Positions 1-8,177 of a stretch of 23,752 nucleotides of DNA are shown piece by piece. Position 1 is the first letter of the stretch. Each line of letters begins with the position of its first letter. Origin of the DNA: JBGCDD01 sp045105075 (GTDB taxonomy: Bacteria > Pseudomonadota > Alphaproteobacteria > Rhodobacterales > Rhodobacteraceae); contig JBGCDD010000038.1 in the NCBI GenBank assembly GCA_045105075.1, positions 1 to 23,752 of the forward strand. Reading direction: 5' to 3'. Both the position numbers and the translations under genes were made by a program. Below the pieces are notes generated by a model. The model saw only the letters and a list, made by a program, of their open reading frames with translations. It was not told the origin of the DNA and did no database searches.

Positions 1-261
1 CAGGTTCGAGCCGATATAGATTGAATCCGACAGCAATAATTCGCGCAAAAACGGCACTTTCATCGCCTCGGCTTTGGCGTTGTCAGCGATGTATTCGCCC
101 ATATACCGGGTGCCGATGCGGTAATCGATCGAGTAATGAAACCAATCGCCTCCACCGCGCAGGATATTGGAGACATAGGTTTTGCCCAATCCCGACATGC
201 CAAAAAACAACACGCGTTTTTGCGGCGCATTCAGCCAATCGGCACTGTTGGAATAAAGCAT
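1..261 (-). CDS. P-loop ATPase, 3' end outside window
   Basis: The first 87 residues of a minus-strand protein are visible; the frame is still open at base 1, so the C-terminus lies outside. A Walker A motif, GMSGLGKT, sits at residues 21-28 directly after a hydrophobic strand (RVLFF), as in a soluble nucleotide-binding ATPase. The start ATG at 259-261 is preceded by a purine-rich AAAAGGGA ribosome site about 8 bases away. It lies 45 bases downstream of an EamA permease on the same strand and may be the last gene of the guaA-EamA-EamA run. The sequence resembles a short 'ATPase' conserved in Rhodobacterales, but I know of no assigned function. Walker B and any substrate domain are not visible here. 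Confidence 0.75.
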   Translation of the reverse strand, partial: MLYSNSADWLNAPQKRVLFFGMSGLGKTYVSNILRGGGDWFHYSIDYRIGTRYMGEYIADNAKAEAMKVPFLRELLLSDSIYIGSNL

Positions 262-306
262 GACCCGGTCCCTTTTCGCCCTTGCTAGCCAGCACGGCGG
301 GTGGGG

Positions 307-1209
307 TCAATTGCGCGCGCGCCCGATCGTGCCGTTCAGGATCAAAAGCCCCAAAGCCAGCAATCCAAAGCCGATGAACGCGCGCGGGGCCAACGCTTCG
401 CCCAAAACAACAGCGCCCAGCAAAATCGCCACCGGCGGGATCAGCAACGTCACCAGCATCAGATTGCCGCTGCCCGCCATCGCCAACACGCGGTAATAAA
501 GCAGATAGGCGCCAGCCGTGGCGAAAATCGCGTAGTAGGCGATGGCGCCCCAAGTGCGCAGATCCAGATCAAAGGCCACCGGCCCCTCGAGCAGCAAAAC
601 CGCAGGCAGCAAAATCACAGTTGAGCCGGTCAGCATGCCAGCGGCGGCCACCTGCGGGGGCAATCCGCCCAAGGCGTGGCGCGCCCAGGCACCAGCAAAC
701 GCATAGCTGATCGTGCCGGCAATCACCGCCAGTTGCGCGGTGCTGCGCAGATCAAAGCTGGCGAATGCCTCAAGCCCGATTGCCGTGGCCACCCCCAGAA
801 ACCCGAGGCCAACCCCGATGGCCTTGCGCAGGGTCAAACGCTCGTCGGCGAAAACCAGCGCGGCCACCAGCACGCCGAAAATCGCCGTGGCGGCATTTAG
901 GATCGAGGTCAGCCCGGTTTCGATGTAAAGCTGGCCCCATGTCATCAATCCAAATGGAATGACGTTGTTCAACAAACCCATCAGGAAGAACGCGCCCCAA
1001 ATCCGTGGATCGCGCGGAATTTCAAGCCGCATCAGCAAGACCACAGCCCACAAGATCAACGCGGCCCAACCGGTGCGGTGCAGCACGACGGTCAGCACCG
1101 AAATCTCATCAAGCGCGATGCGCACTGATAGGAACGTGCCGCCCCAAAGCAGCCCCAAGAGGCACAATTCGCCCCAGGCGCGGGGGGATATGGATTTTTG
1201 CGGGTTCAT
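307..1209 (-). CDS. EamA/DMT-family permease (copy 1)
   Basis: A 300-residue protein made almost entirely of hydrophobic helices. About ten transmembrane segments are arranged as two EamA halves of roughly 140 residues, the usual length and architecture of drug/metabolite transporter (DMT) permeases. The first half carries the typical GLLWGGTFLSVR start and a WGQLYIET stretch; the second half ends in a hydrophobic helix and a short basic tail (GRARN). It should sit in the inner membrane and export or exchange a small metabolite; the substrate cannot be read from sequence. It lies 22 bases downstream of a second EamA gene on the same strand. The ATG at 1207-1209 has only a weak ribosome site (TAAG), so translation may depend partly on the upstream gene. 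Confidence 0.85.
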   Translation of the reverse strand: MNPQKSISPRAWGELCLLGLLWGGTFLSVRIALDEISVLTVVLHRTGWAALILWAVVLLMRLEIPRDPRIWGAFFLMGLLNNVIPFGLMTWGQLYIETGLTSILNAATAIFGVLVAALVFADERLTLRKAIGVGLGFLGVATAIGLEAFASFDLRSTAQLAVIAGTISYAFAGAWARHALGGLPPQVAAAGMLTGSTVILLPAVLLLEGPVAFDLDLRTWGAIAYYAIFATAGAYLLYYRVLAMAGSGNLMLVTLLIPPVAILLGAVVLGEALAPRAFIGFGLLALGLLILNGTIGRARN

Positions 1210-1231
1210 CGGGGTGTCTTAGCCACCGGGC

Positions 1232-2107
1232 TTAGGTCGCGACGACCCGGTTCTTGCGGGTTTCTGACAGGATATTGAGGTAAATCGCGCCGCAAATGAT
1301 CACCGCCCCCACGGCGACCCAAGGGTCGAGCGCTTCGTTGTATAGCAGCACACCCACGACTGTGATGGTTGGCAGTCGCGCAAAATCAAAGGGCGCCACA
1401 ACAGTGGCCGGCGCAATCGCCAATGCGTTGGTGAAACAAAAGTGCGCCATAAGCCCGGCGATGCCGATGATCACCAGCCAGGGCAAAATGGCGGAACTGG
1501 GCAGAGCAATATCGCCATCATATCCAGCGGTGATCAGACCCAAGACAAGTTGAATAACCGTGAGCCAAAACAATATATTGCCGATGCCTTGGGTTTGGGT
1601 CAGCCGCTTGGTCAGCATGATGGTCAGCGCAAAGAAGATTGCCGATGACGCGGCGGTGATGACACCGAGGTTGATGGTTTCGGGACTGGGGCGCGCGACG
1701 ACGAGAATGCCAACAAACCCGATCACCGCGGCGAATACTTTGATGCGCGTCAACGCTTCGCCCAGAACCAGCGGCGCCAGAACGATCACCCACAGCGGCG
1801 TGGTAAATTCCAAAGCGAAAACTTGTGCCAACGGGATCAGCGCCAGCGCATAAAACCATAGGTTCTGACCGGTGAAATGGGCGATATTGCGCAGAACATG
1901 GGTGCCCAGGCGGGCGCGCGAAATCTGCGACCAACTGCCAGTGATGCTCAGCACGCTTGCCACAATGATCAGCCCAACCAGACTGCGAAACAACATGATC
2001 TCGAACGTATCGAGCGATTGCCCGGCTTCGCGCCCAGCCACGGCCATCGATGAGAAAGACACAATGGCGCCGATCATCCAAAGCCCGGCCTTCAAGGTGG
2101 TGTTCAT
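1232..2107 (-). CDS. EamA/DMT-family permease (copy 2)
   Basis: A 291-residue polytopic inner-membrane protein with about ten hydrophobic helices in two EamA repeats. The N-terminal pattern, a helix with SFSSMAVAGREA followed by EIMLFRSLVGL, is typical of DMT permeases. I chose the ATG at 2105-2107 over an in-frame upstream start at 2161. The later one begins just before the first membrane helix, has an AAGG ribosome site about 8 bases upstream, and avoids overlapping guaA, which ends at 2118. The gene follows guaA by 10 bases, so co-transcription is likely. It is clearly diverged from the adjacent EamA gene, so the pair is not a recent duplication. Substrate unknown. Confidence 0.85.
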   Translation of the reverse strand: MNTTLKAGLWMIGAIVSFSSMAVAGREAGQSLDTFEIMLFRSLVGLIIVASVLSITGSWSQISRARLGTHVLRNIAHFTGQNLWFYALALIPLAQVFALEFTTPLWVIVLAPLVLGEALTRIKVFAAVIGFVGILVVARPSPETINLGVITAASSAIFFALTIMLTKRLTQTQGIGNILFWLTVIQLVLGLITAGYDGDIALPSSAILPWLVIIGIAGLMAHFCFTNALAIAPATVVAPFDFARLPTITVVGVLLYNEALDPWVAVGAVIICGAIYLNILSETRKNRVVAT

Positions 2108-2117
2108 CGCGGGTACC

Positions 2118-3680
2118 TTATTCCCACTCGATCGTGCCGGGTGGCTTTGAGGTGATGTCATAGGTCACACGGTTGATGCCGGGCACTTCGTTGATGATGC
2201 GCGTGGCCGTTTCGCCCAGGAACTCGTGGCTGAATGGGAAATAATCGGCTGTCATCCCATCAACGGAGGTCACCGCGCGCAGGGCACAGGCGTAATCATA
2301 GGTGCGATAATCGCCCATCACTCCGACGGTGCGCACCGGCAAAATCGCAACAAAAGCCTGCCAGATGTCGTCATAAAGCCCGTGCTTGCGGATCTGATCG
2401 ATATAGATCGCGTCTGCCTCGCGCAGAATATCCAGCTTTTCGCGGGTGATTTCGCCAGGGCAGCGAATCGCAAGACCCGGACCTGGGAAGGGGTGGCGCC
2501 CGATGAAATGCGCCGGCAGGCCAAGCTCGTGACCCAAGGCGCGCACCTCGTCCTTGAACAATTCGCGCAAAGGTTCGACCAATTGCATGTTCATCCGCTC
2601 GGGCAGGCCGCCCACGTTGTGGTGCGATTTGATGGTCACCGAAGGCCCGCCGCTGGAGGACACGCTTTCGATCACATCCGGGTACAGCGTGCCTTGCGCC
2701 AGAAAATCGGCCCCGCCAATGGCTTTGGCATGTTTTTCGAAGACCTCGATGAACAGCCCGCCAATGATCTTACGCTTGGTTTCGGGGTCGCTGACGCCCT
2801 CAAGCTTGCCCAGAAACAGCTCTGATTCGTTGGCATGGATCAGCGGCAGATTGTAATGTTCGCGAAACATCGTGGTGACTTCGGCGCTTTCGTCTTTGCG
2901 CATCAAGCCGTGATCGACGTAAACGCAGGTCAATTGATCGCCAATCGCCTCGTGGATCAACACGGCTGCAACGGACGAATCAACGCCTCCCGACAGAGCG
3001 CAGATCACTTTGCCGTCGCCCACTTGCGTGCGAATCTTGGCAATGGCCTCTTCGCGGTAGGCGCCCATGGTCCAATCGCCTTTGAATCCGGCCAGCGCGA
3101 CGAAATTCTGATAAAGGCGCGCACCGTTCGGTGTATGGTGCACTTCGGGGTGGAATTGCACCGCGTAAAAGTTGCGCGCGGTGTCGGCGGTGATGGCGAA
3201 AGGGGCGTTGGGCGAGGTGCCGAACACCTCAAAACCGGGCGCGATAGCGCTGACGTGATCGCCGTGGCTCATCCAGACCTGTTCGCGCTCGGACTCAAAC
3301 CACCCCTCCAGAACCGGCAATGAGCTGCCGGACGGGGTGACGTATGCGCGGCCAAATTCCGCAGTGCCAATGCCGCGATCCACAGTGCCGCCCAGCAAAT
3401 GCATCATCACCTGCTGGCCATAACAAACCCCGAGGATCGGCACGCCAAGATCAAACACCGACATCGGCGGCATCGGCGCGCCTTCGGCAAAGACCGAAGC
3501 TGGCCCGCCCGAGAAAATCACCGCTTTGGGGGCGAATTCGCGCAAAAACCCATCGGTTACGTTCTGGAACGGGTGAATTTCACAATACACATTTAATTCA
3601 CGCAACCGACGCGCGATCAGCTGCGTCACCTGGCTGCCGAAATCTATGATCAAAAGGCGGTCATGGGATGTCTGGCTCAT
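2118..3680 (-). CDS. guaA: GMP synthase (glutamine-hydrolysing)
   Basis: A 520-residue cytoplasmic enzyme that converts XMP, ATP and glutamine to GMP, the last step of guanine nucleotide synthesis. The N-terminal class I glutamine amidotransferase domain shows the nucleophile in GVCYGQQ (Cys86) and the partner residues in QFHPEV (His177, Glu179). The PP-loop of the ATP pyrophosphatase domain is SGGVDSS at 230-236, and the C-terminal dimerisation domain ends in the family-typical KPPGTIEWE. The reading frame extends upstream to 3809, but MSQTSHDRLLIIDFGSQ starting at 3680 matches the normal family start. It is the first gene of a minus-strand run continuing into two EamA permeases. It is divergent from the MttB-family gene, with 167 bases between them. 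Confidence 0.97.
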   Translation of the reverse strand: MSQTSHDRLLIIDFGSQVTQLIARRLRELNVYCEIHPFQNVTDGFLREFAPKAVIFSGGPASVFAEGAPMPPMSVFDLGVPILGVCYGQQVMMHLLGGTVDRGIGTAEFGRAYVTPSGSSLPVLEGWFESEREQVWMSHGDHVSAIAPGFEVFGTSPNAPFAITADTARNFYAVQFHPEVHHTPNGARLYQNFVALAGFKGDWTMGAYREEAIAKIRTQVGDGKVICALSGGVDSSVAAVLIHEAIGDQLTCVYVDHGLMRKDESAEVTTMFREHYNLPLIHANESELFLGKLEGVSDPETKRKIIGGLFIEVFEKHAKAIGGADFLAQGTLYPDVIESVSSSGGPSVTIKSHHNVGGLPERMNMQLVEPLRELFKDEVRALGHELGLPAHFIGRHPFPGPGLAIRCPGEITREKLDILREADAIYIDQIRKHGLYDDIWQAFVAILPVRTVGVMGDYRTYDYACALRAVTSVDGMTADYFPFSHEFLGETATRIINEVPGINRVTYDITSKPPGTIEWE

Positions 3681-3847
3681 GACGCTGTGCTTAGGCGTGC
3701 CCTGCGGCGCTGGCAAGGGGGAGGCAGGCGTGCTGGGTTCGCCCCATGTCGCTTTCTTGACGCATACGACGCAATTTGGCCCAACGCAGCCGGCGCAGTG
3801 GGGTAACACCGTCCAAGATTATGCCGTCACAGCGGAGAACCCAGCCC

Positions 3848-5392
3848 ATGACACAAGCAGGCACACAGCGTCGCGCACGCGGCGGTGGCGGCGCAGCCCG
3901 GCGCGCCTCGCGCAGCGCGGTTTCGTTTGAAACGGCCCGGTTTATTGAACGCAATATTCCCAACTTCGAGATCCTTACGCCCGAGGCGATCGAGGTGATC
4001 GAAACCAATGCTGAAACGGTGCTGGCGGAAATCGGGGTAAATTTCGTCAACAACCCCGCCGCTTTGGCGCGTTGGCGCGATGCGGGGGCGGAAATCGAAG
4101 GTGAGCGGGTGCGAATCCCGCGAGGTCTGGCGCGCAAACTCTGCGCCACAGCGCCCAGCCGATTCACCCAACACGCGCGCAACCCGGCCCGTAACGTCGA
4201 GATCGGGGGCAACACGTTGGTGTGTGCGCCGGTCTATGGCCCGCCTTTTGTGCGCGACGCAGATGGTGGACGACGCTATGCCACGATGGAGGATTTCCGC
4301 AAATTCGTGAAGCTGGGCTATATGTCCAAGTGGCTGCATCATTCCGGTGGCACGGTTTGCGAGCCCACCGATGTTCCGGTCAACAAGCGCCATCTTGATA
4401 TGTTGCACGCCCATATGACGCTGAGCGACAAGCCGTTTATGGGATCGGTCACCGAACCCAGCCGCGCGCAAGATTCGGTTGAAATGTGCGAAGTGCTGTT
4501 TGGCAAAGACTTCGTGCAGGCCAACACGGTGATGACGTCGTTGATCAACATCAACTCGCCAATGACCTTTGACGATGTAATGATGGGCGCGCTTGAGGTT
4601 TACGCCCAGAACAACCAGGCCTGCATCGTGTCGCCATTCATCGTGGGCGGGGCCATGGCGCCGGTTTCGGTTGCGGGCACGTTGACGCAAGTGTTGGCCG
4701 AAGTATTGGCAGGCATCGCCTATAGCCAATTGATTCGCCCCGGTGCGCCCGTGGTGTTTGGCGCATTTGTGACCTCGATTGATATGAATTCGGGGGCGCC
4801 AACCTTTGGCACGCCGGAAGCGTCGCAAATTCTGTACGGGGCTGGCCAGTTGGCCCGCCGGCTTGGTCTGCCGTTCCGTTCGGGTGGGGGCTTGTGTGCT
4901 TCGAAATTGCCGGACGCGCAGGCGGCTTATGAAACGGCCAATACGCTGAACGCGGCCTTATTGGGCGGCGTCAACTTTATGCTGCATTCCTGCGGCTGGC
5001 TTGAGGGCGGGCTGGTCAGCAGTTTTGAGAAGTTCGTCATGGACGCCGACCAGCTGGGTGTTTTGCACAAAATAGCCGCAGGTGTGGCGTGGGACGAGGC
5101 GGCGCAGGCGATGGATGCCATCGCAGAAGTGGGCCCAAGCGGGCATTACCTGGGCTGCGCGCACACCCAGGCGCATTTCAAAGAGGCGTTTCACCGCTCG
5201 GACCTGTTTGACTACAAGCCGTTTGAAACCTGGGAAGAAGAAGGCGCACGCGACACCCAGGCATTGGCAAGCCTGCGCGTGGCCAAGTTGTTGAGCGATT
5301 ATCAACAACCCGCCCTGGATGAGGGTCTTTCGCAAGCTCTTGATGCTTATGTGGCCGAGAAAAAGGCCTCGATGCCCGACGCCTTTATGTAA
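3848..5392 (+). CDS. MttB-family (trimethylamine/betaine) methyltransferase, non-pyrrolysine
   Basis: A 514-residue protein of the MttB superfamily. Members remove a methyl group from trimethylamine or related quaternary amines and pass it to a corrinoid protein. The family region starts near residue 35 (RFIERNIPNFEILTPEAIEVI) and includes a glycine-rich GGGLCASKLPDAQAAYE stretch. No in-frame stop occurs before the TAA at 5390-5392, so this is not a pyrrolysine enzyme; known non-pyrrolysine relatives include glycine-betaine methyltransferases. I chose the ATG at 3848, with GGAG about 10 bases upstream, over an in-frame start at 3776. The N-terminus is basic and low-complexity (RRARGGGGAARR). 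No corrinoid-protein gene is adjacent, so the methyl acceptor must be encoded elsewhere. The substrate is inference. Confidence 0.85.
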   Translation: MTQAGTQRRARGGGGAARRASRSAVSFETARFIERNIPNFEILTPEAIEVIETNAETVLAEIGVNFVNNPAALARWRDAGAEIEGERVRIPRGLARKLCATAPSRFTQHARNPARNVEIGGNTLVCAPVYGPPFVRDADGGRRYATMEDFRKFVKLGYMSKWLHHSGGTVCEPTDVPVNKRHLDMLHAHMTLSDKPFMGSVTEPSRAQDSVEMCEVLFGKDFVQANTVMTSLININSPMTFDDVMMGALEVYAQNNQACIVSPFIVGGAMAPVSVAGTLTQVLAEVLAGIAYSQLIRPGAPVVFGAFVTSIDMNSGAPTFGTPEASQILYGAGQLARRLGLPFRSGGGLCASKLPDAQAAYETANTLNAALLGGVNFMLHSCGWLEGGLVSSFEKFVMDADQLGVLHKIAAGVAWDEAAQAMDAIAEVGPSGHYLGCAHTQAHFKEAFHRSDLFDYKPFETWEEEGARDTQALASLRVAKLLSDYQQPALDEGLSQALDAYVAEKKASMPDAFM

Positions 5393-5702
5393 CCGCATGA
5401 GGCACAGGGCGCGAAGTGTCACGCATCGCGCGCAGCAGCTGGGCTTCGCCCATCATGGCAATCAGAATGTCCACGTGTCGCGGCAGCGAATAACCGGCAT
5501 CGTCATCGCGGCGTTGCTCGTCCAGGCCGCGTTCCAGCTCGATCAAACGCATCAGCGCCGAAGCCGGGCGTGGCAGGGTGCCATAGCCTAACAGTCGGCG
5601 CAGGTGACGTTCGCGCAGATAGTCGGCACTTCCGATACGGGCGGCGCGAATCAAAAGGCGTGGTCGGTGCAGTGAATTCAGCATGCTCAGCAGATCTTGC
5701 AT
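5385..5702 (-). CDS. DUF6477 family protein
   Basis: A 105-residue protein starting MQDLLSMLNSLHRPRLLIRAARIG. I recognise this as the small DUF6477 family found in Rhodobacterales; its function is not established. It is arginine-rich, without a signal peptide or membrane segment, and most likely a small helical cytoplasmic protein. I chose the ATG at 5700-5702 over an in-frame upstream start at 5816 because it has a strong AAGGGGGA ribosome site and matches the family N-terminus. Its stop codon lies inside the end of the convergent MttB-family gene, an 8-base overlap. It is divergent from the DUF6456 gene, sharing a 245-base AT-richer regulatory region. Confidence 0.8.
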   Translation of the reverse strand: MQDLLSMLNSLHRPRLLIRAARIGSADYLRERHLRRLLGYGTLPRPASALMRLIELERGLDEQRRDDDAGYSLPRHVDILIAMMGEAQLLRAMRDTSRPVPHAVT

Positions 5703-5847
5703 GGAGGGTCCCCCTTTTATGGGTAGGCAAATGTGTCTCACTGTTATGACACAACCTAAAAGGGTGTTGCTTAACGGCCTTTCCCAGCGTTCGTAGGTTT
5801 TACAAGTGTTTATCATTTAATGCGGATTGTTAAGATATCGCAAAACG

Positions 5848-5864
5848 TTAACCAACACGTAACC
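5848..5864 (+). promoter_or_regulatory. CtrA-like site in divergent DUF6477/DUF6456 region
   Basis: The sequence TTAA-CCAACAC-GTAA followed by CC nearly matches the alphaproteobacterial CtrA box TTAA-N7-TTAA; the first half-site (TTAACC) is perfect and the second has one mismatch. A second, looser pair, TTAA-N9-TTAA, lies at 5817-5833. Both fall between two divergently transcribed genes. This is a motif match only; the surrounding intergenic DNA is AT-rich, so chance matches are plausible. Confidence 0.3.
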
Positions 5865-5925
5865 AAATCGCCTTTAGGTTGTATGCAAATCTTGGGATAA
5901 CTTTAGAACAACCAGGTCAGGACTT

Positions 5926-5955
5926 ATGAACTACAGGACTTGTTTCGGTGGATAA
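5926..5955 (+). other. possible nine-codon leader ORF overlapping the DUF6456 start
   Basis: An ATG at 5926 opens a nine-codon reading frame (MNYRTCFGG) that stops with TAA at 5953-5955. It has its own AGGA ribosome site about 7 bases upstream. Its end overlaps the GTG start of the DUF6456 gene at 5948 in a different frame. It could be a translation-coupling leader or simply chance; no conservation can be judged here. Confidence 0.25.
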
Positions 5956-7102
5956 TCTGCCACTGAATAGATTGCCCTCTTGGGTGCCGGAAAGCGCACA
6001 GCGCTATCTCGCCCATACAGAAGCGGGCCAAAGCATACGGGACCTCGCAAGGGCTGCTGGGTGCCATGCGTCAACCGTTTTGCGTCAGATTCGCCGGATT
6101 GAAATACGGCGCGACGATCCACTTGTGGAGGCGGCCCTGGTGTCGTTGGCCCACGCTCATTTTTCTGACAACCGGCCTTGGGGATGCGGGCCTGCGCTGT
6201 TGGAAACGAACAAAAAGGATGCTGCCACAATGACACCTTCCGAAATTCATCCCGAACAACCGCCGGAACCGGGCCAATTGGCGTCAGACGCGCTGCGGAT
6301 TTTGCGCCGAATGTGCGAATCTGGCGCGGTTCTGGCAGTGGCGGAAAATATGGAAAAAGCGGTGGTGGTGCGCGACGACGACAGTGGATCCAGCACACGC
6401 ACGGCAGTGGTTGATGCCCCCATTGCCCAGGCGATGGCGTTGAAGGATTGGATCTCGTGCGCATCGCCGGGACGAATCAGCCGCTATCACATCACATCGG
6501 CCGGGCGTGCAGCGTTGAACAAAATGCTGGCCGAGCAGGAAAACCGGATGCGCGCCGAGGCCGAGCACGGCTTTGGCGAAGCGCAAACGCCGTTTGGTGG
6601 CCCATCGCGCCCCATGGGCGAAAAAACCATTTCCGAGTCAGGCGGCCGTGCGCGCCGGGTGCGCTATAACATGGCCGAAAGCCCGCTGACCGCTTTGGCG
6701 CGCCGCAAAGATCGCGATGGCACGCCGTTTCTGTCTGACCAGCTGGTACATGCCGGTGAAAGATTGCGCGAAGACTTCGAATTAGCGCAGATGGGTCCGC
6801 GTATCGCACAGAATTGGGACACGTTTTTGACCGGCGGCAGCGGCGGCGGCTTTGCTCCGGACAGCCGGGTTGGCACCGGTCCTTCCGCTGCGCGGGATCG
6901 AGTGGCACGGGCTCTGGCCGATCTGGGACCGGGGCTGAGCGATGTTGCACTGCGCTGCTGTTGTTATCTTGAAGGGCTCGAAACCGCCGAAAAGCATATG
7001 GGCTGGTCCGCTCGATCGGGCAAAATCGTTCTGCGCATCGCGCTACAGCGGTTGCGGGTCCACTACGAAGGCCTGTCTGAACCAGATCGCATGATTGGGT
7101 GA
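5948..7102 (+). CDS. DUF6456 domain protein with N-terminal helix-turn-helix
   Basis: A 384-residue probable DNA-binding protein of unknown role. Residues about 28-52 (SIRDLARAAGCHASTVLRQIRRIE) read as a helix-turn-helix. A central region around 165-185 (SRYHITSAGRAALNKM) looks like a winged-helix wing and recognition segment. The C-terminal part from about residue 240 (SPLTALARRKDRDGTPFLS) is the DUF6456 domain found in Rhodobacterales and relatives. The start is a GTG, since the frame has no better ATG before the HTH; an AGGA lies about 10 bases upstream. The gene converges on bmt with only 21 bases between stops. Function as a regulator is inferred from the HTH; targets are unknown. Confidence 0.75.
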   Translation: MDNLPLNRLPSWVPESAQRYLAHTEAGQSIRDLARAAGCHASTVLRQIRRIEIRRDDPLVEAALVSLAHAHFSDNRPWGCGPALLETNKKDAATMTPSEIHPEQPPEPGQLASDALRILRRMCESGAVLAVAENMEKAVVVRDDDSGSSTRTAVVDAPIAQAMALKDWISCASPGRISRYHITSAGRAALNKMLAEQENRMRAEAEHGFGEAQTPFGGPSRPMGEKTISESGGRARRVRYNMAESPLTALARRKDRDGTPFLSDQLVHAGERLREDFELAQMGPRIAQNWDTFLTGGSGGGFAPDSRVGTGPSAARDRVARALADLGPGLSDVALRCCCYLEGLETAEKHMGWSARSGKIVLRIALQRLRVHYEGLSEPDRMIG

Positions 7103-7123
7103 CGCAGCGTTTGACTGATCCGA

Positions 7124-8140
7124 TCAGGCGCGACGGCGCCGGCCCCGCGTGCGACGCGGGGTCTGCTCATCCTCACCGGTTCCATCCGAAGCCGAACTGA
7201 ACGCGCCCAAAGCTTCGGTGATGGCGTCCAGTGTCGGACGCTCGCCGCGCGGACGTTCATCGAGAGCCGCACGCATGTGGCGCAAATGGTCCGGCATCGT
7301 GCCGCAGCACCCGCCAATGATGCGCGCACCGCAATCGCGCGCCATCACTGCATAATCCGCCATCAATTCGGGCGTTCCATCATAGTGGATGTGCCCATCT
7401 TGATATTTGGGGATGCCGGCATTGCCCTTGGCAATGATCGCCCTTTCGGTGCCTTGCGCGGCAAACCCAAGCACTGTGCGCAGCAGATCAGATGCACCCG
7501 TGCCGCAATTGGCGCCAAAGGCCAATGGGGCAGGGCTGAGATCTTCCACCATTTTGACCATGTCTGCCGACGTCATACCCATCATGGTGCGCCCGGCCGT
7601 GTCAAAGCTCATGGTGCCACACCAAGGCATATCGACCAATGCAAATGCCTCGGCCGCGGCGCGGTATTCCTCAGGTGCGCTGATGGTTTCAAGCCAAAGC
7701 ACATCCACGCCGCCAGCCTTTAGACCATCCGCCTGTTCGTGAAACATTTCGACAGCAAGCGCATGGCTGAGGTTGCCCACCGGCTCCATAATGTCACCCG
7801 TCGGCCCGACCGAACCTGCCACCATCACGGTGCGCGCGGCACGGTCCGCAACTTCGCGGCCCAACTCGGCGCCAACGCGTGACAATTCATGCACGCGACG
7901 ATGTGCGTCGTGCAATTTCAATCGCGCCGCTGTGCCACCAAATGTGTTGGTCAGAAACAAATCGCTGCCCGCATCCACCGCGCCTTGGTACAGCGCCGTG
8001 ATTTTCGCCGGCTCTGTCACATTCCACAATTCCGGCGCGTCACCAGACATCAGCCCCATATTGAAAAGGTTGGTGCCAGTGGCACCATCGGCCAGCAACG
8101 TGTCGTTGCCTTGCAAAAACGTTTCAAATGCGCTGGTCAT
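7124..8140 (-). CDS. bmt: Betaine-homocysteine S-methyltransferase family protein
   Basis: A 338-residue cytoplasmic TIM-barrel enzyme of the Pfam homocysteine S-methyltransferase family. Members move a methyl group from betaine or S-methylmethionine to homocysteine to give methionine. The N-terminal LLADGATGTNLF and the three zinc ligands are intact: Cys212 in GANCGTG and Cys278/Cys279 in GGCCGT. The ATG at 8138-8140 has an AAGGAAAA ribosome site. An unusual tail of about 40 residues after the barrel ends in a run of arginines (RRTRGRRRRA). It lies 37 bases downstream of the MprF-like gene on the same strand, so the two may be co-transcribed. The methyl donor cannot be proved from sequence; the MttB-family gene about 2 kb away fits a quaternary-amine theme. 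Confidence 0.85.
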   Translation of the reverse strand: MTSAFETFLQGNDTLLADGATGTNLFNMGLMSGDAPELWNVTEPAKITALYQGAVDAGSDLFLTNTFGGTAARLKLHDAHRRVHELSRVGAELGREVADRAARTVMVAGSVGPTGDIMEPVGNLSHALAVEMFHEQADGLKAGGVDVLWLETISAPEEYRAAAEAFALVDMPWCGTMSFDTAGRTMMGMTSADMVKMVEDLSPAPLAFGANCGTGASDLLRTVLGFAAQGTERAIIAKGNAGIPKYQDGHIHYDGTPELMADYAVMARDCGARIIGGCCGTMPDHLRHMRAALDERPRGERPTLDAITEALGAFSSASDGTGEDEQTPRRTRGRRRRA

Positions 8141-8177
8141 ATTTTGTTTTCCTTGCGTCGCAGGTCGATTGGCGATG

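Noticed and set aside
3827..4828. A 333-codon minus-strand frame opposite the MttB-family gene
   Set aside because: His/Arg-rich shadow sequence without motifs, while the plus strand matches a known family.
7113..7126. CTGATC-C-GATCAG palindrome between DUF6456 and bmt as a terminator
   Set aside because: A one-base centre cannot form a stable loop without losing pairs, and no U-tract follows on either strand.
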